Below, in pieces: positions 16,345 to 25,128 of a stretch of 64,000 nucleotides of DNA. Made by a program: the position numbers and the translations under genes. This stretch comes from Paenibacillus_L residui. Lineage in GTDB: Bacteria > Bacillota > Bacilli > Paenibacillales > NBRC-103111. The stretch covers positions 186,001 to 250,000 of the forward strand of contig NZ_JBHTIU010000039.1 in assembly GCF_042677205.1 (NCBI RefSeq). The letters are read 5' to 3'. Position 1 is the stretch's first letter. Each line of letters starts with the position of its first letter. Below the pieces are notes generated by a model, which saw only the letters and a program-made list of their open reading frames with translations, was not told where the DNA came from and did not search any database.

Positions 16345-19300
16345 TTAACGCAGCTCCAGATACGGTGAATGTCGGGCGTTCTCTATGCTGTTAATCCTGA
16401 CTAACGAACCGGCTGCGCTCTCATCGAGCAGCATGAACGAAATCTCTCCTTCGGCAGCCTCAAGCCCCGACAAGCATCCGCTAATCTCCAACTCGTACCA
16501 GCCTTCGCCGTTTATCGTCACCGAACCGCAGTTAACCGCGTTACTGGCTTCAGGAGCCGTATTCCAGGTCAGGTCTCGGCCGGCCCATGACTCGCCCGAG
16601 AAGGCGTATATTGTTAGCGGCACAGAAGATTTCCCTATTTTATCGACATACCAGTGAAGCTTGGCTGTAACATAGGATCGGGCCGAATCTTCCGGCAGGA
16701 TTGCTTTCATATACCCGATTCTCTCATGCTTGACGGCCGCCCCTTTAGGATGCTCGCCCACCTCAATCCATTTGTCGTTTCCGAAGGTTTTGTTCGCTTG
16801 CGGACCGCTTCTGGCATAAGTATCCTCCGTTATCGGCACGACTTCAGCTTCGGCGGACGGACGCCTTACTTCAATAATATAACGGCTGGCGGAGCCATCC
16901 TCCGCTTTAACCTGCACCGTTATAATACTTCTTCCTTCGGGCACGGCAATCGGGCCGGACGGCTGCCCGCTTTCAACGGGTTGCCCGTTGATAGTTAACT
17001 CGGACGCTTCATCCATCGCTGTTGCAGTCACTCCCAGTTCATATACGCTCTCCGAAACGGTAACGGCGTATGCCTTCGTATCCGGATGAAACACGGGGGA
17101 TAGGGTTTCTTCGCCAACCTGCAGGCTGCTTAAATAAGAGTTTGTGGAATAAAGCTCCGCCGTATGCGGACGGTCGTACGCCTTGGCCCAATAATAGCCC
17201 GGAGCCATTATTCTTCTCGGCTCAAAGCCGGCCTGCTCTCCGGCATCGATTCTTTCGGATAAGGCGCTTCCCGTCCCGTCCGCTCCTGTGACGAAATCAA
17301 CATATCTACCGCCGGCATAGGTGAACCGGCCGTGTGCGGAAGCGGCAATTCCCTCTCCCGTCTTATAATCGACAACCTTCAATGACACCTTAACTCCTGT
17401 ACCGGAGGGCTCTACCGTCATGCCGTCAATGATCATCGGCTTCAGCTCCGTGCTTCCTGTAGTAGCCGGCACAGCATCGGAAGCCGGACCGATATTTCCC
17501 TGCAAATCGACGGCAGCCACTTTGTAATAATACGTAGTATTCGGAAGCAAGCCTTCATCCGTGAAGCGCAGTGAGCGGGACGTCCCGGCCAGGTTCCATG
17601 GCCCCGTCTCAAAGCTGCTTTCCGTACCGCGGTAAATATTGTAGCGGGCGACCTCCAAATTATCGTAAGCCATTCCGTAACGCAGATCGATTCGCTCATG
17701 ATTGAAGGCGGATGCCGTCGGCGGGGCTGTCAGGGCGGAAGGGCGTTCATTATCCGCAGGAGGCTCCCAATAGTACCGGTCCCGGCTCCAATCCGAAGGA
17801 AGCTCGCGGACCGAGTCATAGTGATGCATCGCCATTCCGCCGAATGCCGGGCTGCCGGAGTAGGCTGCGTACACTTTGGCAAGCTCATTCTCCATGTACC
17901 TTCTTCCCTCTTCCCGGAAAGTTATGGATGATGGGTCGCCGCTGTTGGCGATATCCAGCGTCTCCACAGCAATAACGACCGAGTTCGGCTTGCCGATGGT
18001 TTCGGCATAGGCCATCTCCCCCGCCACTTGGTGGATAAGCCCGACGGAACCGTCCGCCGTATCGCGATAATTCATAATCGCAATATAGTCGCTAATGTCC
18101 TGGATATGCTCGGACAGCCATTGGGTCGAGCCATTCCAGGGAATATCTCTGGCCTGATCCGATGAGTCGTACCATCTTGGAATCGCGGGTCCAAAGGCCA
18201 GGTTGACGCCTGCCGTATCCCGGCGTTCAATCATTTTAGCCAGGACATCCAAGTATTCGATTTGCGCAGAAGGCGCGTCTGTTTTGAAACTCGGCATAAT
18301 ATATGGCTCAATATCGACATTGACCCCATCGAACCGTTCTTCCTTCTCCGATGCCAGTTGATAGTTCACTATTTTCTCCATTAATCGGACCGCACGATCG
18401 TGATATGGGGCCAGTGCCCCGAGATAGGGCGGCGAGGTTCCTCCTGCAATGCAGGCATGAACCTGATAGCCGTTGGCATGAGCCCAAGCAATGAACTCGC
18501 GTACCTTCCCCGGGTCATCTTCCAGGATATCCACCCCCGCATAACTGTCTACTGCAAGATACAGAGTGGTTACCGGCTGCGAACCGAAAGTTTCGGTATC
18601 TTTCGCCATCGCGTCCAGCACCTGGCGCGAGCCCGGATTCAGCAAGAGGTTGTAGGCCGCCGGCTCCCAAATCCAGATGGCTCTATCCTGATGAATAACC
18701 TTCACTTCTTCCTGGGTTCCCTTCCCGGATTTCACGTACGTTGTCATACTTCTGCCGATGTTGCCGTTGGAATCGGCCGCTCTCGCCTCCACGCTCAATG
18801 TTCGGTCTCCCTGTCCCGAGGAATCCCAGATATAGCGATACCTGTTCTCCTTCCCTAACGATTCGGCCCGATTCCATGGTCCCCCGTTAATTCTAACCTC
18901 CACATTTTCCACCGGATTTCGTCCATACGCTTCAACTTCTATCGGAACCTTCCCATGAACATAAGCTCCATCCGAAGGACTTGCAATGGTCACGACGGGA
19001 AGGCTTGCCGGCGGGTTATCCACCTTTAGCGTCATCCATTCGGACCAGACGCCGTAACGCGTTTTTCTGTCGAGGCTTTTGGCCGCAATCTGAAATTCCC
19101 CGTCATTGGTTGCCGTATCCAGAATGTAATACCAATCACCCGAATCATCCCCATCCGGATCATTCATATGAACATCCGCAACCAAACGGCCGTTAACCAT
19201 TAATTGAACTTGATAAGAGTCCGTGTAGGTTCCCGATAAAGTGACCTTCCCTGCCGGTACCTCCTCGCCATCTTGATGTGAATCGATCATTACGGCGGCT

Positions 19301-19419
19301 TCGGCCCGAGCTGCGGAAGGGATCAGCAGAACCGCCAAAGCGGTACCCAACAAGACAATCCATAGCATACTTATAGCCTTTTTCTCCCGATTCCCTACCC
19401 ACTTCCAAGTACAAATCAT
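16345..19419 (-). CDS. Large secreted GH18-like glycoside hydrolase, multidomain
   Basis: 1024 residues. A signal peptide (hydrophobic core MLWIVLLGTALAVLLI, cleavage near ARAEA) is followed by two Ig-like modules (about 45-135 and 137-235) and a TIM-barrel-like catalytic region (about 250-560). This contains FDGVNVDIE, which fits the GH18 active-site pattern including the final catalytic Glu. Then come a fibronectin III module (PTASAFNHERIDLRYG...NTTYYYKVAAVD), an unassigned beta domain, a cadherin-like module (SLQVGEETLSPVFHPDTKAY) and a C-terminal DNRLRE-type module (DTYARSGPQANKTFGNDKW). GH18 enzymes cut chitin or related N-acetylglucosamine polymers. The ATG at 19419 is preferred over the one at 19425 because AAAGGGGA lies at proper distance. 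A cre-like site lies upstream. Confidence 0.82.
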   Translation of the reverse strand: MICTWKWVGNREKKAISMLWIVLLGTALAVLLIPSAARAEAAVMIDSHQDGEEVPAGKVTLSGTYTDSYQVQLMVNGRLVADVHMNDPDGDDSGDWYYILDTATNDGEFQIAAKSLDRKTRYGVWSEWMTLKVDNPPASLPVVTIASPSDGAYVHGKVPIEVEAYGRNPVENVEVRINGGPWNRAESLGKENRYRYIWDSSGQGDRTLSVEARAADSNGNIGRSMTTYVKSGKGTQEEVKVIHQDRAIWIWEPAAYNLLLNPGSRQVLDAMAKDTETFGSQPVTTLYLAVDSYAGVDILEDDPGKVREFIAWAHANGYQVHACIAGGTSPPYLGALAPYHDRAVRLMEKIVNYQLASEKEERFDGVNVDIEPYIMPSFKTDAPSAQIEYLDVLAKMIERRDTAGVNLAFGPAIPRWYDSSDQARDIPWNGSTQWLSEHIQDISDYIAIMNYRDTADGSVGLIHQVAGEMAYAETIGKPNSVVIAVETLDIANSGDPSSITFREEGRRYMENELAKVYAAYSGSPAFGGMAMHHYDSVRELPSDWSRDRYYWEPPADNERPSALTAPPTASAFNHERIDLRYGMAYDNLEVARYNIYRGTESSFETGPWNLAGTSRSLRFTDEGLLPNTTYYYKVAAVDLQGNIGPASDAVPATTGSTELKPMIIDGMTVEPSGTGVKVSLKVVDYKTGEGIAASAHGRFTYAGGRYVDFVTGADGTGSALSERIDAGEQAGFEPRRIMAPGYYWAKAYDRPHTAELYSTNSYLSSLQVGEETLSPVFHPDTKAYAVTVSESVYELGVTATAMDEASELTINGQPVESGQPSGPIAVPEGRSIITVQVKAEDGSASRYIIEVRRPSAEAEVVPITEDTYARSGPQANKTFGNDKWIEVGEHPKGAAVKHERIGYMKAILPEDSARSYVTAKLHWYVDKIGKSSVPLTIYAFSGESWAGRDLTWNTAPEASNAVNCGSVTINGEGWYELEISGCLSGLEAAEGEISFMLLDESAAGSLVRINSIENARHSPYLELR

Positions 19420-19454
19420 TCTCATTCCCCTTTCAGTAAATTTGCCGTCAGCAT

Positions 19455-19469
19455 GGTAAAGCGTTTTCA
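19455..19469 (-). promoter_or_regulatory. Possible CcpA cre-like site upstream of GH18 gene
   Basis: GTAAAGCGTTTTCA (plus strand) has the CG core and one good half-site of the cre consensus, with two mismatches in the other half. It lies 36-50 nt upstream of the chosen start, a position where CcpA would repress. Weak evidence. Confidence 0.3.
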
Positions 19470-19640
19470 AAACTATGAAGCTCTCAATCCCTCCTCCGCT
19501 AACATTCTTTTTCTACGTTAAAATAAAGTCAGGCTGAGAGAAATCTTCTTTTCTTTTACTCTTATACAAATATTTGAATAGTTAATAAAATCATTACTTT
19601 CCATAGAAAAGGATAGCTCTTAAGTACACACAGCTAAATT

Positions 19641-19753
19641 AAAAAAAAGCCCCAAACGGAGCCCTACAATCCCCACAAAGTGACGTATGACCTTTGAAGC
19701 GTATTCCGGGTACTTTGCGGGGAGCCCCGGAACTGAAGATGAATAACCCGGTC
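19641..19753 (+). repeat. Structured intergenic repeat family I, copy 1 (long form, 3'-truncated)
   Basis: Begins with an A run then GCCCC-AAAC-GGAGC, and contains the extra domain closed by CCCCACAAAGT (19671-19681) and ACTTTGCGGGG (19712-19722). It ends after GATGAATAACCCGGT. It shares about 110 aligned positions with the 26699 copy and its ends with the 26534 and 62232 copies. The 3' terminal hairpin found in the other three copies is missing, so it is truncated. It lies between two minus-strand genes. No terminal inverted repeats or target duplications are evident. Confidence 0.7.
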
Positions 19754-19764
19754 ATTCAAATACA

Positions 19765-19805
19765 AAGACCGCCTCATCATAGGGTCAAGTGACCGAGGCG
19801 GTCTT
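19765..19805 (-). terminator. Terminator of the FAH-family gene
   Basis: AAGACCGCCTC and GAGGCGGTCTT form an 11-bp stem; the minus strand continues with TTGTATTT. Confidence 0.75.
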
Positions 19806-19816
19806 GTCGGTTAATT

Positions 19817-20446
19817 TCATTTAACAGAAATCAATATATCCCCCGCAGGCTCATCATTCCAGTAAAGCTGAAGCCTATCTCCATCCGCGACCGCACCGAC
19901 ACCCTCCGGAGTTCCGGTAAAGATCAAATCACCCGGCCCTATTCCATAATGCTCCGCACAGAAATCCACGATCCCCTGCAGGTCAAAGATCATACCCCGA
20001 GGCTGTCCGCTCTGTACCATCTGCCCGTTCTTCCGTAAGTGGAACGTACCCTCTCCGGCTCTTGCAATGCCAGGAAAAGCCCGAAACGGTCCAATCGGCG
20101 CCGATTGAAGAAAGCCCTTGGCCGGAAGCCAAGGCTGCCCTTTCGCTTTCAGTGCCGTTTGAACATCCCGCAAGGTAAAGTCTATCCCCAGAGCCATCTT
20201 GTCCACGAGCTCGTCCACGGAAATTCCCGGTTCATAAGAGCGTCCAATATGAATGACCAGCTCCGCCTCATAATGAATCTCGCCGACGCCAGAGGGAAGT
20301 CCGATAGTTCGGCCATCCATGGGAACCAGAGCGTGGCTTGGCTTCATGAACAGCATCGGCTTATCCGGAACGGCATTGCCTAATTCTGCGGCATGCAGGC
20401 GATAATTTCTGCCAACGCAGTATACATTTCTGATCTGTTCGAACAT
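19817..20446 (-). CDS. Fumarylacetoacetate hydrolase (FAH) family protein
   Basis: 209 residues covering the single FAH catalytic domain: NVYCVGRNYRLHAAELG at the N-terminus, the metal-binding acidic motif HYEAELVIHIG, the region GIDFTLRDVQ, and GDLIFTGTPEGVG near the end. Members hydrolyse or decarboxylate acylpyruvates and related 2-oxo acids with Mg2+ or Mn2+; the closest common label would be acylpyruvase or fumarylpyruvate hydrolase-like. The ATG at 20446 follows AGGAGG by 9 nt; the upstream in-frame Met has no ribosome site. Monocistronic with its own terminator. Confidence 0.9.
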   Translation of the reverse strand: MFEQIRNVYCVGRNYRLHAAELGNAVPDKPMLFMKPSHALVPMDGRTIGLPSGVGEIHYEAELVIHIGRSYEPGISVDELVDKMALGIDFTLRDVQTALKAKGQPWLPAKGFLQSAPIGPFRAFPGIARAGEGTFHLRKNGQMVQSGQPRGMIFDLQGIVDFCAEHYGIGPGDLIFTGTPEGVGAVADGDRLQLYWNDEPAGDILISVK

Positions 20447-20625
20447 TGCTTCGGCTCCTCCTTTCGCAAAGCGGAATAAGCGTATGATTCTAAATATAGT
20501 TCGCACGGCCTTGGTTTCTCACATCAAAATAAGTGCATATAAGATCAATTTCACCATGTTCTAGGGCCTTGAGGCGCGACTTCCTTTACTCTTACTACAC
20601 CTCAACCTGTTTACTGCAAAGTCAG

Positions 20626-21900
20626 CTATTCCTCTGCGTGAATGTATCCGTCCTTATCGACAAAAGCCTGCCTCGATATGGAGGTCAATCGCTCGTAAAG
20701 CTGCTGCCCTTCTTGCTCTTCCATGACAACAGGCTTCGCCCACTGGGTAAAAATCGGCACGGCCTTAAGATCACAGCCGTCGGTCGAGCAGGTCGCCTCC
20801 AGAATGACGGTTTCGAGCGTTTTGGCGTTGTTATTCGTTGTGAAAATAAAATTCCCAAGGCTGTACGCGATCCATTTCCCGTTATATTGCTCAAAACCTT
20901 GCAGCACATGCGGATGTCCTCCGATGATTAAATCCGCGCCGGCATCTATATATCGATGGGCCAGATCGATTTGCTCCTGGTTAGGGTGGTCCTTACGCTC
21001 CTCGCCCCAATGCGCGATGACGATGACCAGGTCCGCCTGTTCCTTTGCTTTCTCAATCTCCCGTACCGGGCGGATATGACTGTAGGTGTCTGCCAATCCG
21101 GGCGACGCAAGGCCGGCTTTCCAAGAAGCATCGGGAACGACTTTCGTAAATCCGAGGAAAGCGATTTTGAGCCCGTTCTTCTCTACAATTACCGGCTGGA
21201 ACGCCTCGTCCGCATCTCTTCCGGCCCCTACCCTCAGAATCCCCTGCTCATCCAGATGGCCGAGTGTATCCAGCAGCCCTTCAACCCCATAATCCATCGT
21301 ATGATTATTCGCCAGATTGACCAAATCGAACCCCGCTTCCTTAAAAGCAGGCAGAACCTCCGGGGAAGAACGGTAAATATAGGTTTTATCCTTCTCCGCT
21401 GTCCCCCGGTCCGTAATCGGAGTTTCCAGATTGGCAATCGTTAAATCCGGTTTCTGCAGAAGCTCCCGGACATCCTGATACGGATACTCGTAGCCGTGAG
21501 CCGATAATAAATTATTCACCGTGCTTCCTAACAGAACATCCCCCACGAAGGACAGGGTCACCTGCTTCTTCGGCCCGTCTCCACGGTCCGGCTCCGCGGG
21601 AGGGGCGGATTCACCGCTATCCTCCGGGGACGGGGATGGTGATGGTGAGCTCACGGGCTCTTCGGAAGGCGAAGGACTCGGCATTGTAGAAGGCTTGGGA
21701 GAAGAAGCCGGATCTATAGCTGCCGCATCAGGCCCGCCCCCGGATCCGGAGGAAGGGGCGGATGACTGCTTTTCCATCCATATGTACAGTCCAATAATCG
21801 TTACAATCATAAGAAAAAAAAGAATGACGGTCGCTCTCATCATCGATTGATACATCTTCTTGCGCTGCGACATTTTTCTTTCGGTCCGTGAAAGATTCAT
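20626..21900 (-). CDS. CapA/PgsA-like membrane-anchored metallophosphoesterase
   Basis: 424 residues: a short basic N-terminus, one membrane anchor (ATVILFFLMIVTIIGLYIW), a Pro/Ser/Glu-rich wall-spanning linker (about 50-110), then the CapA domain with its metal and active-site blocks SFVGDVLLGS, IANLETPI, LANNHTMDYG, VIAHWGEE and GGHPHVLQG. Relatives take part in poly-gamma-glutamate or capsule synthesis, but no capB, capC or capE genes are nearby, so a capsule role is not supported here. GAGGGGAA precedes the ATG by 3-4 nt. An extended -10 (TGGTATAAT, minus strand, 21949-21941) lies about 40 nt upstream. Confidence 0.9.
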   Translation of the reverse strand: MNLSRTERKMSQRKKMYQSMMRATVILFFLMIVTIIGLYIWMEKQSSAPSSGSGGGPDAAAIDPASSPKPSTMPSPSPSEEPVSSPSPSPSPEDSGESAPPAEPDRGDGPKKQVTLSFVGDVLLGSTVNNLLSAHGYEYPYQDVRELLQKPDLTIANLETPITDRGTAEKDKTYIYRSSPEVLPAFKEAGFDLVNLANNHTMDYGVEGLLDTLGHLDEQGILRVGAGRDADEAFQPVIVEKNGLKIAFLGFTKVVPDASWKAGLASPGLADTYSHIRPVREIEKAKEQADLVIVIAHWGEERKDHPNQEQIDLAHRYIDAGADLIIGGHPHVLQGFEQYNGKWIAYSLGNFIFTTNNNAKTLETVILEATCSTDGCDLKAVPIFTQWAKPVVMEEQEGQQLYERLTSISRQAFVDKDGYIHAEE

Positions 21901-22096
21901 AATTTCCCCTCAACCCGCTTTCGTATCATCCATAATCAATATTATACCAGAAAATACTGCCACTTTCTTCGAGATCCGCCAACATCCGACATCCCCGACC
22001 AAGAAACTTGCCGACTTATCAAAAAATATGACATCCGTATAATTTTGCAAAAATAAGGGGACAATGATTGCGCTGTTTCACAAGCATGGCATTAAG

Positions 22097-22102
22097 TATA
22101 AT
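22097..22102 (+). promoter_or_regulatory. Candidate -10 of the PTS operon
   Basis: A perfect TATAAT without a good -35 at the right distance, as expected for a promoter needing an activator. A second TATAAT lies at 22038-22043 with a TTATCA 16 nt upstream. Which is used cannot be decided. Confidence 0.4.
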
Positions 22103-22152
22103 GACTAGCAAGAGGGTCGGATTCGTAAGGATAGAGGGGGTGCGGGACTATT

Positions 22153-24270
22153 CTGGACGAGAGGAGCACTTCCATTCTTGCCTTATTGCAAGAGAGGGAA
22201 GATTATGTACCATTGCAGGATTTGATGGATGCTTTTCATATATCCAAACGGACGGTTTATTACGATATGGGTAAAATTAACGAATGGCTCCAGGCGAATC
22301 AACTGGCTCCCGTTCACTATGTCCGCGGCGCGGGCTTCGTGCTTCCGGAAGAGTCCCGCAGGCAGCTGCCGGCCATCGCGAAAACCGTTCAGCCATCTCA
22401 GTATTATCTGTCCCGTAACGAACGGAAGGCTTGGCTGGGACTTCATCTGATCCATCGGACAGAGCCCCTGTTTCTTCAGGACATGGAGCAGCTTCTGAAC
22501 GTCAGCCGCGGAACCGCCCACACCGAATTAAAACGTCTTCGGGAGGAATTGGCCGGCTTCAGACTGACGGTGACGTTTGACCGCAAGCACGGTTATATCG
22601 TCGAGGGGAAGGAGAAGGATAAGAGAGCGGCACTTTCGCATATTTTATCCGAGCTGTTATCCCATATCAGCTGGAAAGATTTCGTCCTGCAAATCCAGGG
22701 CCTGATCAATGCCAATCTGTATCAGGCTCAAGCCCCTGCCTTCCAAGCCGAGCAGCTATCTTCCATCTACGATATCATCGCCTCCGGGGAACGAACGATC
22801 GGGATGGAGCTGACGGACGAAACGATTCTGCAGTTGGCCGCCCGTCTATTGCTGTTTACGAACCGGCTGATTGAAGGCAAAGCAGTCACAATGGATCAGG
22901 ATGAGAGAGCCGCCCTGCGGGAAACACCGCAATTTAAAGCAGCCTTACAAATTTCCCTGGAGCTTGGAGCCTTGTTCGGAATTGAATTTCCCGAGGACGA
23001 GATCTGTTATATAACGGTTCATTTATTGGCCGCCAAGGTCAACAAGCTGGGAGAACAATCGCATAATCCCGAAACCAAGAGGCTCCGCGTGGCCACCAGA
23101 CAAATGATCGAAACCTTCGAACAGCTCGGCTGCGTTTATTTCCAGCAACGCAATGCACTGGAAGACCAGTTGTTCCTTCACGTGAAATCGGCCTTCTATC
23201 GGATCAAATATGATCTGAAAATCGAGAATCCCCTGGCGGATACGATCATGCAGAAATACCGGGAAGTGTTCGAGCTGACCAAGAAATCGGTGCTTCCACT
23301 GGAGAAGCTGCTCGGAAAGCCGGTGGATGACCAGGAAATCGCTTATCTGTCCATGCACTTCGGCGGCTGGCTGCGCAGAGAGCAGGTCGAGCCGGTCCAG
23401 GGGAAAACCGCCGCAATCGTCTGCGTTAATGGCATTTCAGCCTCGCGCATGCTTAGAATCCAGCTGAAACGCTTATTCCCCGCCATTGATTTCGTTGCCG
23501 TTCTCTCGCTGCGGGAGTATGAGAAATTTACAGAATGGGTTCATTTTATTTTTTCTACCGTTCCGTTGTCCGGGAGCAACGTCCCTGTGTTTATCGTCAA
23601 TCCCATCCTGAGCGATGCGGAGAAAGTCCATCTGCTTAACCAGGTACAGCCTTATCTGGATGGAGGGAGCGAAGAAGGCCCCGGCCCTTCCGCACAGGCG
23701 ATTATGGAGCTGGTCAAGAAGCATTCCAGCGTCCTTAATGAATCCGCTCTACAGGAGGAGATTCAGCGCTATCTGACGGCTGCCCGCAATCGGCCGATCC
23801 AGGATAACAGGCCGACACTGAAGGATTTGTTGACCCCTAACCGGATCGTTCTGTGCAAGGATGCTACGGATTGGCGCTCAGCCATAAAGATGGCCTCCCA
23901 GCCGCTCTTGAATGACGGGAGCATAGTCCGGCAATACGTTCAGGCCATGATCGATAAAGTCATAGAGCATGGTCCTTATATCGTCATCGCGCCTGGAATA
24001 GCGATTGCACATGCCAAACCGGAGGACGGTGTCGTTCGTACCTCCATGGCGCTTCTCTCTATTCGGTCAGGGGTTCCGTTCAGCAGTCTGAAGAAGCACC
24101 GCGTCCGTCTGTTATTTGTTATAGCCAGCCTGGACGGCGAATCTCATCTGAAGGCGCTGACTCAATTAACCGATATGCTCAAGGATGAACAAAATAGATT
24201 CTTGTTGGGGAATACGAGCGATAAAGATGAAATAATGCGAATGCTCCATCAATATTCCTTTACATCATAG
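22153..24270 (+). CDS. PRD-type PTS-controlled transcriptional activator (BglG/MtlR-like, EIIB and EIIA modules)
   Basis: About 705 residues. Order: winged HTH (DLMDAFHISKRTVYYDM), a second HTH (QLLNVSRGTAHTELKRLR), PRD1 (with DEICYITVHLLAAKV), PRD2 (HVKSAFYRIKYDL...YLSMHFGGWLRRE), an EIIB-like domain with its cysteine (AAIVCVNGISASRMLRIQL) and a C-terminal EIIA domain of the fructose/mannitol type (histidine in GIAIAHAKPEDGV). Such proteins activate their own sugar operon and are tuned by phosphorylation from HPr and the cognate EIIB. The start is unusual. The HTH homology reaches back to LDERSTSILALLQEREDY, but no ATG/GTG/TTG lies in frame before the TTG at 22186; CTG 22153 or ATT 22150 behind AGAGGGGG is the best candidate. 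Confidence 0.88.
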   Translation: MDERSTSILALLQEREDYVPLQDLMDAFHISKRTVYYDMGKINEWLQANQLAPVHYVRGAGFVLPEESRRQLPAIAKTVQPSQYYLSRNERKAWLGLHLIHRTEPLFLQDMEQLLNVSRGTAHTELKRLREELAGFRLTVTFDRKHGYIVEGKEKDKRAALSHILSELLSHISWKDFVLQIQGLINANLYQAQAPAFQAEQLSSIYDIIASGERTIGMELTDETILQLAARLLLFTNRLIEGKAVTMDQDERAALRETPQFKAALQISLELGALFGIEFPEDEICYITVHLLAAKVNKLGEQSHNPETKRLRVATRQMIETFEQLGCVYFQQRNALEDQLFLHVKSAFYRIKYDLKIENPLADTIMQKYREVFELTKKSVLPLEKLLGKPVDDQEIAYLSMHFGGWLRREQVEPVQGKTAAIVCVNGISASRMLRIQLKRLFPAIDFVAVLSLREYEKFTEWVHFIFSTVPLSGSNVPVFIVNPILSDAEKVHLLNQVQPYLDGGSEEGPGPSAQAIMELVKKHSSVLNESALQEEIQRYLTAARNRPIQDNRPTLKDLLTPNRIVLCKDATDWRSAIKMASQPLLNDGSIVRQYVQAMIDKVIEHGPYIVIAPGIAIAHAKPEDGVVRTSMALLSIRSGVPFSSLKKHRVRLLFVIASLDGESHLKALTQLTDMLKDEQNRFLLGNTSDKDEIMRMLHQYSFTS

Positions 24271-24293
24271 GACACACTAAGGAGGATTTTACC

Positions 24294-24737
24294 ATGCGTT
24301 TTCTGGAACCAAGCCTGATTTCATTGGATGTCGAGGCTAAGAATGCCGAAGAAGCCATTCGTGCAGCCGGCCGGCTTCTGGTGGACAGCGGAGCTGCGAA
24401 GAATAGTTATATAGAAGCAATGCTCGCTTCCTACCGGGAGAAAGGACCTTATTTCGTCCTCGCTCCACGAATCGCCCTGCCCCATGCGAAAGCGGAAGAC
24501 GGGGTGAATGAAGCTTCCGTCTCCTTCGTCCGGTTGAAACAGCCGATAGAATTCGGACATGCCCATAACGATCCCGTGGAGCTCGTCTTCGCCCTTGGCT
24601 CCTCATCTAGCGAAGAGCATATAACGCTGCTGCGCAAATTGACTACCCTGCTCAATAACCCGGCTAATGTGGAAGCTATGAAACAAGCTGCGACACCCGA
24701 TGAGGTAAGTGCATTGCTCGCCAAGGCAGAAGCTTAA
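24294..24737 (+). CDS. PTS EIIA component, ascorbate/mannitol type
   Basis: 147 residues with the EIIA type-2 fold and the phosphorylatable histidine H64 in RIALPHAKAEDG, plus the helix GPYFVLAP. It resembles the EIIA-like domain at the end of the upstream regulator, so one may derive from the other. It would take the phosphoryl group from HPr (the operon carries its own) and pass it to the EIIB cysteine. AAGGAGGA precedes the ATG by 7 nt; 23 nt separate it from the regulator. Confidence 0.93.
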   Translation: MRFLEPSLISLDVEAKNAEEAIRAAGRLLVDSGAAKNSYIEAMLASYREKGPYFVLAPRIALPHAKAEDGVNEASVSFVRLKQPIEFGHAHNDPVELVFALGSSSSEEHITLLRKLTTLLNNPANVEAMKQAATPDEVSALLAKAEA

Positions 24738-24843
24738 CGACCGGCTGCTTGAACGTTTAGCCGGATGATATGCAGCTACTTTGCTCATTTAGCGAGAGTT
24801 AGGAAAATTAACCGGATTTTAAAAATACTTAGGAGGTTATCTT

Positions 24844-25107
24844 ATGAAAATTTTATGTGTATGCGGACTTGGACAAGGAACTAGCCTGATTCTGAGAATG
24901 AACGTGGAAAATGTACTGAGGGAGATGGGCGTTCAGGCAGACGTAGAGCATACGGATGTATCCACGGCTTCCAGCATGTCGGCCGACTACATCGTGACCA
25001 GTAACGAGCTTGCCCAAAGCCTGCAAGGGCATTCGGCCAAAATTGTTATCGTTAATAACTATTTCGACTTGAATGAAATCAAGGAAAGCTTAAAGGAAGC
25101 CATGTAA
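24844..25107 (+). CDS. PTS EIIB component, ascorbate (Ula) type
   Basis: An 87-residue EIIB of the lactose/ascorbate type. The P-loop ILCVCGLGQGTSLILRMNVE holds Cys5 and Cys7; by alignment with UlaB, Cys7 is the phosphorylated residue. The second half (SADYIVTSNELAQSL, VIVNNYFDLNEIKESL) fits the family length. AGGAGG lies 7 nt before the ATG. Confidence 0.93.
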   Translation: MKILCVCGLGQGTSLILRMNVENVLREMGVQADVEHTDVSTASSMSADYIVTSNELAQSLQGHSAKIVIVNNYFDLNEIKESLKEAM

Positions 25108-25128
25108 TTACTATAGGAGGAGTGTCCA

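Noticed and set aside
19732..19760. Hammerhead-like core CTGAAGA followed by a TGAAT/ATTCA stem in repeat copy 1
   Set aside because: The GAAA strand and the cleavage-site strand are absent, and the other copies do not keep the CTGANGA sequence.
22068..22274. 68-codon open frame overlapping the start of the PTS regulator
   Set aside because: It runs in another frame through the helix-turn-helix coding part and has no ribosome site. It does not join to the regulator without an assumed frameshift.
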